Assembly: GCA_002762915.1 (NCBI GenBank)
Contig: PCYF01000014.1
Location: 1,900 to 10,007 of the forward strand
Length of the DNA stretch: 8,108 nucleotides
Origin: Candidatus Woesearchaeota archaeon CG10_big_fil_rev_8_21_14_0_10_32_9
GTDB lineage: Archaea; Nanobdellota; Nanobdellia; Woesearchaeales; 21-14-0-10-32-9
Direction: 5' to 3'
Numbering within the stretch: the stretch's first letter is position 1; each line of letters starts with the position of its first letter. Shown here in pieces: positions 1 to 5,488 of this stretch. The notes under the pieces are model-generated. The model was not told where the DNA came from, did not search any database, and saw only the letters and a program-made list of their open reading frames with translations. Position numbers and translations under genes: made by a program.

Positions 1-665
1 AAAATGGTCTGGATAAAAAAATGATTGATTCATTGTTAATGTTAACAGAAGATAAATCTTCTACCAAAAAGAATCTTGAATTTTTGAAAAAAGAACTTGG
101 AGATGAACCAGTAAAAGAAATTGAATCATTATTTGATTATTTGAATTTAATGAATACTAAAGTTAGTTTTATTCCTAGTTTAGCAAGAGGATTAGCATAT
201 TACACCGGAACTGTCTATGAAGTTTTTGCTAAAGATTCAGAAATTAAATCTAGCATTGCTGCAGGTGGAAGATACGATAAGATGATTGGGGATTTTGTTA
301 GAAACAATCAAGAATACCCTGCTGTAGGTTTATCTTTTGGAGTGGATGTTATTTTTGAAGTTGTAAAAAGAAAAACTCAGGCATTGAAGAAAACTACTGT
401 TAAAGCTTTACTTATTTCTATTAAAACAAATTCTGAAACGTTGAAACTTGCTGAGTTTTTGCGTGAGAATAATGTTTCTGTTGAGATTAATTCTTTTAAT
501 AAAAATATTAGCAAAGGATTAGAATATGCTTCTGCGTACGAGATTCTTTTTGTTGTTTTCATTGGCGAAAATGAATTAAATGAAGAAAAATATAAGATAC
601 GAGATATGCTTTCGGGTAAAGAACAGCTTGTTGATAAACAAAAACTGGTTAAATTCTTGGGTTAA
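1..665 (+). CDS. hisS: Histidyl-tRNA synthetase, C-terminal part (5' end outside window)
   Basis: This class II aminoacyl-tRNA synthetase charges tRNA-His with histidine in the cytoplasm. The reading frame is open from base 3 to the window edge, so the true start and the N-terminal catalytic motifs lie upstream. An internal ATG at base 21 is not taken as the start. Visible hallmarks are the histidine-binding signature LARGLAYYTGTVYE, the motif 3 region AAGGRYDKMIG and the following PAVGLSFGVD. The last 90 or so residues form the alpha/beta anticodon-binding domain, with LAEFLRENNVSVE, the VVFIGENEL stretch and a closing DMLSGKEQ segment. The usual Asp of RGLDYYTG is Ala here, which I do not regard as disabling. 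The gene ends 75 bases before the next likely start, and that gap holds a TATA box, so it is probably transcribed separately. The family assignment is secure. Confidence 0.96.
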   Translation, partial: NGLDKKMIDSLLMLTEDKSSTKKNLEFLKKELGDEPVKEIESLFDYLNLMNTKVSFIPSLARGLAYYTGTVYEVFAKDSEIKSSIAAGGRYDKMIGDFVRNNQEYPAVGLSFGVDVIFEVVKRKTQALKKTTVKALLISIKTNSETLKLAEFLRENNVSVEINSFNKNISKGLEYASAYEILFVVFIGENELNEEKYKIRDMLSGKEQLVDKQKLVKFLG

Positions 666-706
666 GTATAACTTTTAGACGCAATAATTCCCCCATAAAG
701 GCAAAA

Positions 707-716
707 TATATAAATA
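707..716 (+). promoter_or_regulatory. TATA box of the aminotransferase-like gene
   Basis: The stretch TATATAAATA is centred about 29 nt before the ATG at 741. That is the distance expected if transcription begins within a few bases of the start codon. It supports the ATG at 741 over the in-frame TTG at 723, which would lie only about 12 nt from the box and upstream of the expected transcription start. Confidence 0.6.
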
Positions 717-740
717 GAACTATTGTGCGATAGTAACAAG

Positions 741-1442
741 ATGAGACACTCAGATAATCTTTCTAATAAATATGGAATAACAACAATATTTGATGATGTC
801 TTTAGAGGATTAAAAGAAGGAGACAAAAAATTGTCCGCATCAGAGAATTCGGAAAGCGGAATAATTTTAGAAACTTCTTCAAAAAGATATGGTGCACGAG
901 GCGTAGGAATAACTTGGACTTTAGTTCCGAAAACATCCAAAGTACACTTAAATAACAATTATATCACTGACGAACTTTCTTTAGAATTAGCAACAAGAGT
1001 CTTAAGTACACTTAATTCTTGTAAATATAACGAAACAATACGAGAGCATTTAATCACTAACACTTCTGCTTTTTTATTTGGATTAAATTATGGTTTAAAT
1101 CCTGATAAAAATCTTGGCTTAACTTACAATCTTCCATTCGCAGGATCTCCATTTTTTACTTTGAATTTACCAGAACAACTTTCTGCAATAGATCTTAAGA
1201 AAACATTAGGAGAACAAGGTATTGGTTTAACTACAGGATACGACTGGATGCTTCCATCAGATCTTAGACTTGATCAAGATATTAAAAACAAAGTAGAAAA
1301 CTCCACAAATAATAATTTTTTCAGAATATGTCCAACAAAAGAAACACCAGATAGGTGCACTTTGGCAGGAAGAATTGTAGCATCTCAAATATATGCTTCT
1401 AATGAAGCTTTGAAAAATCTTCAGAAAACATCAAATATCTAA
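741..1442 (+). CDS. C-terminal half of a fold-type I PLP aminotransferase (truncated or split)
   Basis: The 233 aa product resembles the second half of class I/II aminotransferases, which are normally about 380-420 aa. YGITTIFDDVFRGL (residues 11-24) matches the strand carrying the Asp that binds the PLP pyridine nitrogen (D18); the usual Tyr is F21. TSSKRYGARGVG contains the expected Schiff-base lysine K48, although the loop to the phosphate-binding Arg is two or three residues short. Next come a small-domain pattern (SPFFTLNLPEQL, then EQGIGLTTGYDW) and FFRICPT, whose Arg would bind the substrate carboxylate. The first half, with the phosphate-binding glycine loop and the NPxG asparagine, is absent. 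The preceding 75 bases contain stops and no remnant of it. The gene has its own TATA box and an intact frame. It could be half of a split enzyme, a repurposed domain or decay. The assignment rests on motif order, not on an alignment search, and the substrate is unknown. Confidence 0.6.
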   Translation: MRHSDNLSNKYGITTIFDDVFRGLKEGDKKLSASENSESGIILETSSKRYGARGVGITWTLVPKTSKVHLNNNYITDELSLELATRVLSTLNSCKYNETIREHLITNTSAFLFGLNYGLNPDKNLGLTYNLPFAGSPFFTLNLPEQLSAIDLKKTLGEQGIGLTTGYDWMLPSDLRLDQDIKNKVENSTNNNFFRICPTKETPDRCTLAGRIVASQIYASNEALKNLQKTSNI

Positions 1443-1451
1443 ACAAAAACC

Positions 1452-1461
1452 TTTATATAAT
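1452..1461 (+). promoter_or_regulatory. TATA box of the two-gene membrane/coiled-coil unit
   Basis: TTTATATAAT sits about 29-30 nt before the GTG at 1486, the same spacing as other genes in the window. The alternative TTG start at 1495 would give a leader of about a dozen bases, with GAGGTG (1483-1488) as a Shine-Dalgarno site six bases ahead of it. Confidence 0.55.
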
Positions 1462-1485
1462 CCTGTTCTGTATTAAGAAACAGAG

Positions 1486-2265
1486 GTGTTAGTTTTGGAT
1501 GTTACATTAGGAATAATCATAGCCGTGTTAATTGTGCTGTTCTTCGTATTTCTCAAACTTCTAAAGAGTGTGCTCAAAGCTCTGAGCGTGGTCGTTGTCG
1601 TTTTTATCATAATCGGTCTCGTCATTGGACTAATGATTTATTCAGATCTCAATAAATTCGAAAGATTAGTTTCTGGAAAGAAGATTTTGTTATTTTACGA
1701 CGAGCAGAATTTCAAAGCAGGTGTTGAAATCCCTCCAATAAGAGAAATTAATCAAATCTTGATTAAGGGAGCCATAACTCATTATTCAGAAAGCGAACTA
1801 GAAAATTTTAAGGAAAAGTATACTAATAAGGAACTTAGTCTGTTAACTCCAGAAGATGGACTCTTAATAATTATTCTTCCAGACGCACTTAAAGAACATA
1901 GTGTTTTAGAACTTGAAAATGTTTCTGTAAATATTTCTTCTGAAGATTTTCTAACATTAATTAATTCAAATTCAATTGAACAAGAGCTTTCATTATTAAC
2001 AAAAAATCTTAATGAACAAGATGCTACAAGTGTGGAAAATTACTTAAATTATAATTATGAGTCAGCTCAAAAAATTAAGAATTTAGTTTTTTACAAAATG
2101 TTCCTTGATTCGAGTAAAGAGAATTCTGGATTATTTTTAATCAATAATATAAGAACAAACAAAATTATAATTTCACCAGAGTTTAACACAATCAAAAGTT
2201 TATCCTTTGTTCCATATTCTTTGTCTGATTCAATGACTGGAAAAATTGCTGCGGAGGGATCTTGA
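1486..2265 (+). CDS. Membrane protein of unknown function with two N-terminal helices
   Basis: I do not recognise the family. The 259 aa product begins with two hydrophobic segments, at about residues 5-24 (LGIIIAVLIVLFFVF) and 33-53 (LSVVVVVFIIIGLVIGLMI). They are separated by a short Lys-containing turn (KLLKSVLK), which suggests a helical hairpin with both ends on the same side. About 200 residues of soluble alpha/beta-looking sequence follow, without cysteines or catalytic motifs I can name. The start is uncertain: GTG 1486 fits the leaderless spacing from the TATA box, while TTG 1495 is preceded by GAGGTG. The difference is three residues. Its stop overlaps the next gene's ATG by one base, so the two products are probably made together and may interact. 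The helix-coding part is noticeably richer in GC and in C- or G-ending codons than the rest of the gene. Confidence 0.8.
   Translation: MLVLDVTLGIIIAVLIVLFFVFLKLLKSVLKALSVVVVVFIIIGLVIGLMIYSDLNKFERLVSGKKILLFYDEQNFKAGVEIPPIREINQILIKGAITHYSESELENFKEKYTNKELSLLTPEDGLLIIILPDALKEHSVLELENVSVNISSEDFLTLINSNSIEQELSLLTKNLNEQDATSVENYLNYNYESAQKIKNLVFYKMFLDSSKENSGLFLINNIRTNKIIISPEFNTIKSLSFVPYSLSDSMTGKIAAEGS
2253..2258 (+). promoter_or_regulatory. Shine-Dalgarno site for the coiled-coil protein
   Basis: GGAGGG lies six bases before the ATG at 2265, inside the last codons of the upstream gene. It is the clearest Shine-Dalgarno sequence in the window and fixes ATG 2265 over the in-frame TTG at 2262. This fits the common archaeal arrangement of leaderless first genes with Shine-Dalgarno-led downstream genes. 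Confidence 0.75.
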
Positions 2266-2675
2266 TGGGATTTCTTGGTTTTGGAAAAAAGAAAGAATCT
2301 GATAATATGAGTGTTCCTGGTTTGGAATCTAGAGGAAATCTTCAAAATAATTTTGGTTTAGATCTTTCTGAGCATAAAGATCCTTTAATGGATATCAACT
2401 CCGGTTTGAAATTAAATGACCTTCAAGAAGAGCCTCCTCAATTTGATAGCTTTGGAAATCCTAAAGTATCTAGACAACCTTTACCTATGTTTGATAATGC
2501 TCAAAGCAATAATAACGGATCAAATAATCAATCTTCAGACATATCAAAAGATATCCAAATAGTGCTCGCAAAATTGGACGCAATTAGATCTGAACTTAAT
2601 AGTTTACATCATGAAATTGAATCTTTAAAGAGACAACAAGTTCCGGCGGAGCCTCCGAAAAAGTATCCATGGTAA
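2265..2675 (+). CDS. Small hypothetical protein with C-terminal coiled coil
   Basis: No known family is recognised. The 136 aa product has three parts. It opens with a short basic-hydrophobic start, MGFLGFGKKK. A long, polar, probably disordered middle rich in Asn, Gln, Ser and Pro follows, including SNNNGSNNQSS. From about residue 91 to 126 there is a heptad-like helix (IQIVLAKLDAIRSELNSL and onward) that should form a coiled coil, followed by a Pro-rich end, PPKKYPW. There is no signal peptide or membrane segment, so it should be cytoplasmic, perhaps held at the membrane through the neighbour. It overlaps the upstream membrane-protein gene by one base (TGATG) with GGAGGG ahead of it, which predicts coupled translation and suggests a complex. 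A scaffolding or assembly role is a guess from architecture only. Confidence 0.8.
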   Translation: MGFLGFGKKKESDNMSVPGLESRGNLQNNFGLDLSEHKDPLMDINSGLKLNDLQEEPPQFDSFGNPKVSRQPLPMFDNAQSNNNGSNNQSSDISKDIQIVLAKLDAIRSELNSLHHEIESLKRQQVPAEPPKKYPW

Positions 2676-2683
2676 AGAAAAGA

Positions 2684-2691
2684 ATTTAAAA
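2684..2691 (+). promoter_or_regulatory. Probable TATA box of lspA
   Basis: ATTTAAAA is centred about 25 nt before the ATG at 2713, matching the spacing of the other promoters. No Shine-Dalgarno sequence precedes the ATG, so translation is probably leaderless. The box departs from the TTTATAAA form seen at several neighbouring genes. Confidence 0.45.
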
Positions 2692-2712
2692 CACCAACAT
2701 TATTTTATCATC

Positions 2713-3177
2713 ATGAAAAAAATTTCGAGAATCATTCTTTTTGTCGCATTATTAATATTTGATCAACTTTCTAAAATATTATTATTTGAAAAAGATTTTG
2801 ATTTAGGTTTATTCAGAATTACATTTGTTAAAAATACCGGGATGAGCTTCGGATTATTTCAAGGAACAAATTTATTTCTAATTTTTGTTTCTATAATTGC
2901 AATAGTCGCATTTGTTTATTTTAGACACGAGTTTAAGGAGTCGTTATTTTTTATTGCCTTAATTATAACTGGAACTTTGGGAAATTTAATTGATAGAATA
3001 TTTAGAGGATTTGTTATTGATTTTATTAATTTTGGTTGGTGGCCTGTTTTTAATTTTGCAGATTCTTTTATTTTTGTAGGTGTTTTCGGATTAATAATTT
3101 ACGAGACATTCTTTTTGAAAAATGACACGAAAGTTAAAACTAAAAAAACATCAAATGCTAAAAAGAAATTAAAATAA
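2713..3177 (+). CDS. lspA: Lipoprotein signal peptidase (signal peptidase II)
   Basis: This integral-membrane aspartyl protease family (MEROPS A8) cleaves lipoprotein precursors just before the lipid-modified cysteine. The 154 aa length is normal. All family motifs appear in order: DQLSK (residues 17-21), VKNTGMSFGLFQG (39-51), GTLGNLIDRIFRGFVIDFI (87-105) and FNFADS (113-118). The two catalytic aspartates should be D103 and D117. The segment between them is a few residues shorter than in typical bacterial enzymes. Four hydrophobic segments are visible, at about residues 5-25, 54-70, 77-93 and 117-135, followed by a Lys-rich cytoplasmic tail. LspA is a bacterial hallmark and is absent from most archaea, so its presence beside archaeal translation genes is notable. 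No lgt, and no protein with a visible lipobox, occurs in the window. The family call is very secure; the substrates are unknown. Confidence 0.95.
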   Translation: MKKISRIILFVALLIFDQLSKILLFEKDFDLGLFRITFVKNTGMSFGLFQGTNLFLIFVSIIAIVAFVYFRHEFKESLFFIALIITGTLGNLIDRIFRGFVIDFINFGWWPVFNFADSFIFVGVFGLIIYETFFLKNDTKVKTKKTSNAKKKLK

Positions 3178-3205
3178 AAAATGTTTTGTAAATAAATACT
3201 TATAG

Positions 3206-3223
3206 AAAAAAGGCACAGAAAAA
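3206..3223 (-). terminator. Oligo-T terminator after the aIF1A gene
   Basis: Read on the - strand just past the aIF1A stop, a run of five T (3223-3219) is followed by a run of six T (3211-3206). Short T-runs are the usual archaeal termination signal. The 47-base gap separates two convergent genes, so an end here would avoid antisense reading into lspA. Confidence 0.4.
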
Positions 3224-3224
3224 T

Positions 3225-3554
3225 TTAGAAGTCTTCTAAATCTTGAAGTTTATCAAGATGACCATTTTTTTGTAACCAGGTTACTTGTGTCGGTCTGTAT
3301 TTGTAAATTATATCTCCTTTTTCGTTGCCGCCAAATTCCCAAGGCTCAACTAAAACTATGTCTCCAGTTCGCACCCATAATTTTCTTTTTAATCTTCCAG
3401 GGATTCTACAATTTCTTGTTTTTCCATCCAAGCATCTTACATCACATCTTGATGCGCCGAGTCTTGATTCTAGAACACCTATTACTTCATTTCCCCGAGG
3501 AAGTTTTACTCTTTCAAATTCGTCTTGCGAATCTTCTTTTTTCTGATAGCCCAT
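3225..3554 (-). CDS. eif1a: Translation initiation factor aIF1A
   Basis: aIF1A binds the A site of the small ribosomal subunit and, with aIF1, promotes start-codon selection; it is the archaeal counterpart of eIF1A and a relative of bacterial IF1. The 109 aa product has the full OB-fold signature: LPRGNEVIGVLESRLGASRC, then DVRCLDGKTRNCRIPGRLKR, then LWVRTGDIVLVEPWEF. The family's RYxxxQVxWL motif follows as KYRPTQVTWLQKNG. A charged N-terminal tail (KKEDSQDEFERVK) and an acidic C-terminus (LQDLEDF) flank the fold, as usual. ATG 3554 is chosen over the GTG at 3557 because it lies about 27 nt from a TATA box. The gene is divergent from a methyltransferase, shares that box with it, and is convergent with lspA. 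The assignment is secure. Confidence 0.97.
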   Translation of the reverse strand: MGYQKKEDSQDEFERVKLPRGNEVIGVLESRLGASRCDVRCLDGKTRNCRIPGRLKRKLWVRTGDIVLVEPWEFGGNEKGDIIYKYRPTQVTWLQKNGHLDKLQDLEDF

Positions 3555-3577
3555 CACTTCTCGAAAATATCGCGTAG

Positions 3578-3585
3578 TTTATAAA
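3578..3585. promoter_or_regulatory. Palindromic TATA box shared by two divergent genes
   Basis: TTTATAAA is its own reverse complement. Its centre is 27.5 nt from the A of the aIF1A ATG (3554, - strand) and 28.5 nt from the A of the methyltransferase ATG (3610, + strand). Both starts therefore fit leaderless transcripts driven from this one element. I see no second TATA box in the 55-base gap that would suit either gene as well. Confidence 0.6.
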
Positions 3586-3609
3586 TCTTTGGTTGCTTTC
3601 TTTAACAAA

Positions 3610-4281
3610 ATGTCCAAGCCAAATATGGATGAGAAATGGAGAGAAATATTCGATTGCAAAGCATCATTAAATATTCCAGAACATGAAATGTCTTGCTGGT
3701 CAAAAGAAGGATATGATGAATTATTAGATGTAACTAAAAAAATATTTTTTGATTTAAAAAAATCTGAAAATGATTCAGCAAAAAATGAAATAAAAAATGT
3801 TCTTGATGTAGGTTGTGGGCCTGGTGCTTATTGTAAATTTTTCAAAGAACAAGGACTTGAAGTTCTCGGAGTTGATTATTCTGAGAACACAATTTCTGTT
3901 GCAAAAAACAAGTATTCTGAAATTAATTTTAAAGTTGAGGACGGCTACAATTTATCATTTGACAACAAAACTTTTGATCTTGTTATTTCTATAGGAGCAT
4001 TACAGTGTCTTTACGATCATGAAAAATTTGTAAATGAATTAATAAGAGTGTCAAAGAAATTTGTTATTATATCAACGCTCTACAGACAAAGAAAAAGTTC
4101 CGATCCTTTTAAAATTCTGGCAAAACAATTAAAGAAAGATTCTTGGCCTACTCGCGAGTATCATCCTTCTGAATTAATTGAATTATTTGAAAAAGCTAAT
4201 TTTAAAACTAAAATCATAAAGAAAAATGGCAAGAAATTAATTAAGGACGGATTTTTTGTTATAGCAGAGAGAAAAAATTAG
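3610..4281 (+). CDS. Class I SAM-dependent methyltransferase
   Basis: The 223 aa product has a Rossmann-type methyltransferase core. Motif I is VLDVGCGPG (residues 64-72), which binds S-adenosylmethionine. The acidic residue for the ribose hydroxyls is D89 in LGVDYSENTI. The pattern FDLVISIGALQCLYD supplies motifs II/III, and a C-terminal segment with HPSELIELFEKANF closes the fold. This is the methyltransferase 11 type used on small molecules, lipids, RNA and proteins, and the substrate cannot be told from sequence. The N-terminal 60 residues, with a Trp/Cys-containing stretch around SCWSKEGYDEL, probably form the substrate lid. There is no signal peptide, so it is cytoplasmic. ATG 3610 is preferred to the TTG at 3589 because 3589 lies only a few bases past the TATA box. 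The gene is divergent from the aIF1A gene, but a functional link is not implied. Confidence 0.9.
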   Translation: MSKPNMDEKWREIFDCKASLNIPEHEMSCWSKEGYDELLDVTKKIFFDLKKSENDSAKNEIKNVLDVGCGPGAYCKFFKEQGLEVLGVDYSENTISVAKNKYSEINFKVEDGYNLSFDNKTFDLVISIGALQCLYDHEKFVNELIRVSKKFVIISTLYRQRKSSDPFKILAKQLKKDSWPTREYHPSELIELFEKANFKTKIIKKNGKKLIKDGFFVIAERKN

Positions 4282-4318
4282 GCGCATACATCCAAAGTAC
4301 ATTCAAATTTTAGTTAAC

Positions 4319-4326
4319 TTTATTAA
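4319..4326 (+). promoter_or_regulatory. TATA box of the GH15-like gene
   Basis: TTTATTAA is centred about 26 nt before the ATG at 4349, the window's usual leaderless spacing. This supports ATG 4349 over the in-frame GTG two codons earlier, at 4343. Confidence 0.5.
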
Positions 4327-4348
4327 TAAGTATTTCAAATGAGTGGTT

Positions 4349-5419
4349 ATGAAAAAAGAGGCGCCTTTAACTTATAAGAAGATAATCTCTCAACACCTTA
4401 ATATTCTTAAGAATTTACAATATACTTCAGGATTGTTTGCAGCTTCTAAAAAAGAGTCTTCCACAGGATACGATAAATCTTGGTTAAGAGATAATTTTTA
4501 TGAATGCTTAGCCTTTTATATTTTAGAAGATTGGACAACAGTCGAAAAAACGTATACCGCTTTGTTGAATATTTTTTTGAAACATGAATACAAATTAGAT
4601 TATGCAATTGCATCTAAACCTAAGTATAAACATGAATATATTCATGCTCGTTTTCACCCAGAAACATTTGATGAGTTTTGGGAAGATTGGGGAAATAAAC
4701 AAAATGATAGTATTGGAGCAATTCTTTTTATGATTGGAAAACTTGAACAGAGAAATCCTAAAATACTTTTGAAAGGAGAACATCAAATTAGAATTGTTAA
4801 TAAATTGGTTAAATATCTTAACAGCATAGAGTATTGGCATGATGAAGATAGCGGAATGTGGGAAATGAATGAGGAAGTTCATGCTTCTTCTGTTGGTGCT
4901 TGTGTTTCAGGATTAAGAGAAGTATCTAAGTTGCCAGAAATAGAGGTTCCTGAAGTTCTTCTTAGATCTGGTGAAAGAACTTTAAATCATTTACTTCCTA
5001 GAGAGTCTAAAACTAAGTTTGTTGATCTTGCACTTTTATCTTTGATTTATCCATACAATGTAGTTAATAAAAAGCAAAAAGAAGAAATTTTGAGAAATGT
5101 TGAATATCAATTGTTAAAAAAACATGGAGTTATTCGTTATAAGAATGATCATTATTATAATAAAAATCCGGATGGATATAGTGAAGAAGCCGAATGGTGT
5201 TTTGGTTTAAGTTGGCTAGCTATTATTTATGAGCATTTAGGCAGAAGAGAAAAAGCTGAATATTTTGTTGAGTTAATGTTAGAAACAGCAACAGATCAAG
5301 GCGTCCCTGAGCTTTATTATTCAAATTCTACAAAGTATAATGATAACACCCCTCTTGGTTGGGCAGAATCTTTATTTATTGTTGCATTGCACGATCTTAA
5401 TACGAAGTTAAATAAATAA
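4349..5419 (+). CDS. GH15-fold protein resembling phosphorylase kinase alpha/beta catalytic-like domain
   Basis: The 356 aa product has the alpha/alpha-barrel signature of glycoside hydrolase family 15 (glucoamylases, and the GH15-like domain of phosphorylase kinase alpha/beta subunits). Landmarks in order are GLFAAS (28-33), a GYDKSWLRDN motif (40-49) with the substrate-binding RD pair, WGNKQNDSIGAILF (114-127), SGMWEMNEEVHASSVG (168-183), EEAEWCFGLSWLAI (279-292) and VPELYY...LGWAESLFIVAL (319-347). The WGxxQxD, MWE...NASSVG-like and PELYY patterns are closer to the phosphorylase kinase branch than to secreted glucoamylases. E172 and E321 are candidates for the general acid and base. There is no signal peptide and no N-terminal beta-sandwich, so it is a cytoplasmic barrel-only form. 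It might hydrolyse alpha-glucans or trehalose, or bind sugar in regulation. The fold is secure and the activity is not. It ends about 70 bases before dph2, which has its own promoter. Confidence 0.85.
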   Translation: MKKEAPLTYKKIISQHLNILKNLQYTSGLFAASKKESSTGYDKSWLRDNFYECLAFYILEDWTTVEKTYTALLNIFLKHEYKLDYAIASKPKYKHEYIHARFHPETFDEFWEDWGNKQNDSIGAILFMIGKLEQRNPKILLKGEHQIRIVNKLVKYLNSIEYWHDEDSGMWEMNEEVHASSVGACVSGLREVSKLPEIEVPEVLLRSGERTLNHLLPRESKTKFVDLALLSLIYPYNVVNKKQKEEILRNVEYQLLKKHGVIRYKNDHYYNKNPDGYSEEAEWCFGLSWLAIIYEHLGRREKAEYFVELMLETATDQGVPELYYSNSTKYNDNTPLGWAESLFIVALHDLNTKLNK

Positions 5420-5459
5420 TAAAAGACGATAAATTTTAGTAATGAATTTTATGAATATC

Positions 5460-5467
5460 TTTATAAA
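5460..5467 (+). promoter_or_regulatory. TATA box of dph2
   Basis: A perfect TTTATAAA is centred 25.5 nt before the ATG at 5489. This fixes the start and shows that the short reading frame is a complete leaderless gene rather than the tail of a longer one. Confidence 0.65.
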
Positions 5468-5488
5468 AAAGGATTATTTTCTTATTGT

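Noticed and set aside
662..958. - strand 98-codon open frame opposite the hisS end and the start of the aminotransferase-like gene.
   Set aside because: It crosses the promoter of the + strand gene, shows no family features, and the + strand frame matches aminotransferase motifs.
2647..2657. Short inverted repeat CGGAG/CTCCG with a one-base gap near the end of the coiled-coil gene.
   Set aside because: The loop would be too short to form a stable hairpin, and the bases encode the Pro-rich C-terminus of the protein. No T-run follows it.
3287..3577. Two + strand open frames opposite the aIF1A gene.
   Set aside because: They are antisense shadows of a well-conserved aIF1A gene and have no recognisable protein features.
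933..4301. A 14-base exact repeat, ACATCCAAAGTACA, at 933-946 and 4288-4301.
   Set aside because: One copy lies inside the aminotransferase-like coding region and the other after the methyltransferase gene. In an AT-rich 8 kb window one such match is not unlikely by chance, and no other copies or flanking structure were found.
4339..4341. ATG slightly upstream of the GH15-like gene.
   Set aside because: It is out of frame with the GH15-like product, and the TATA spacing fits ATG 4349.
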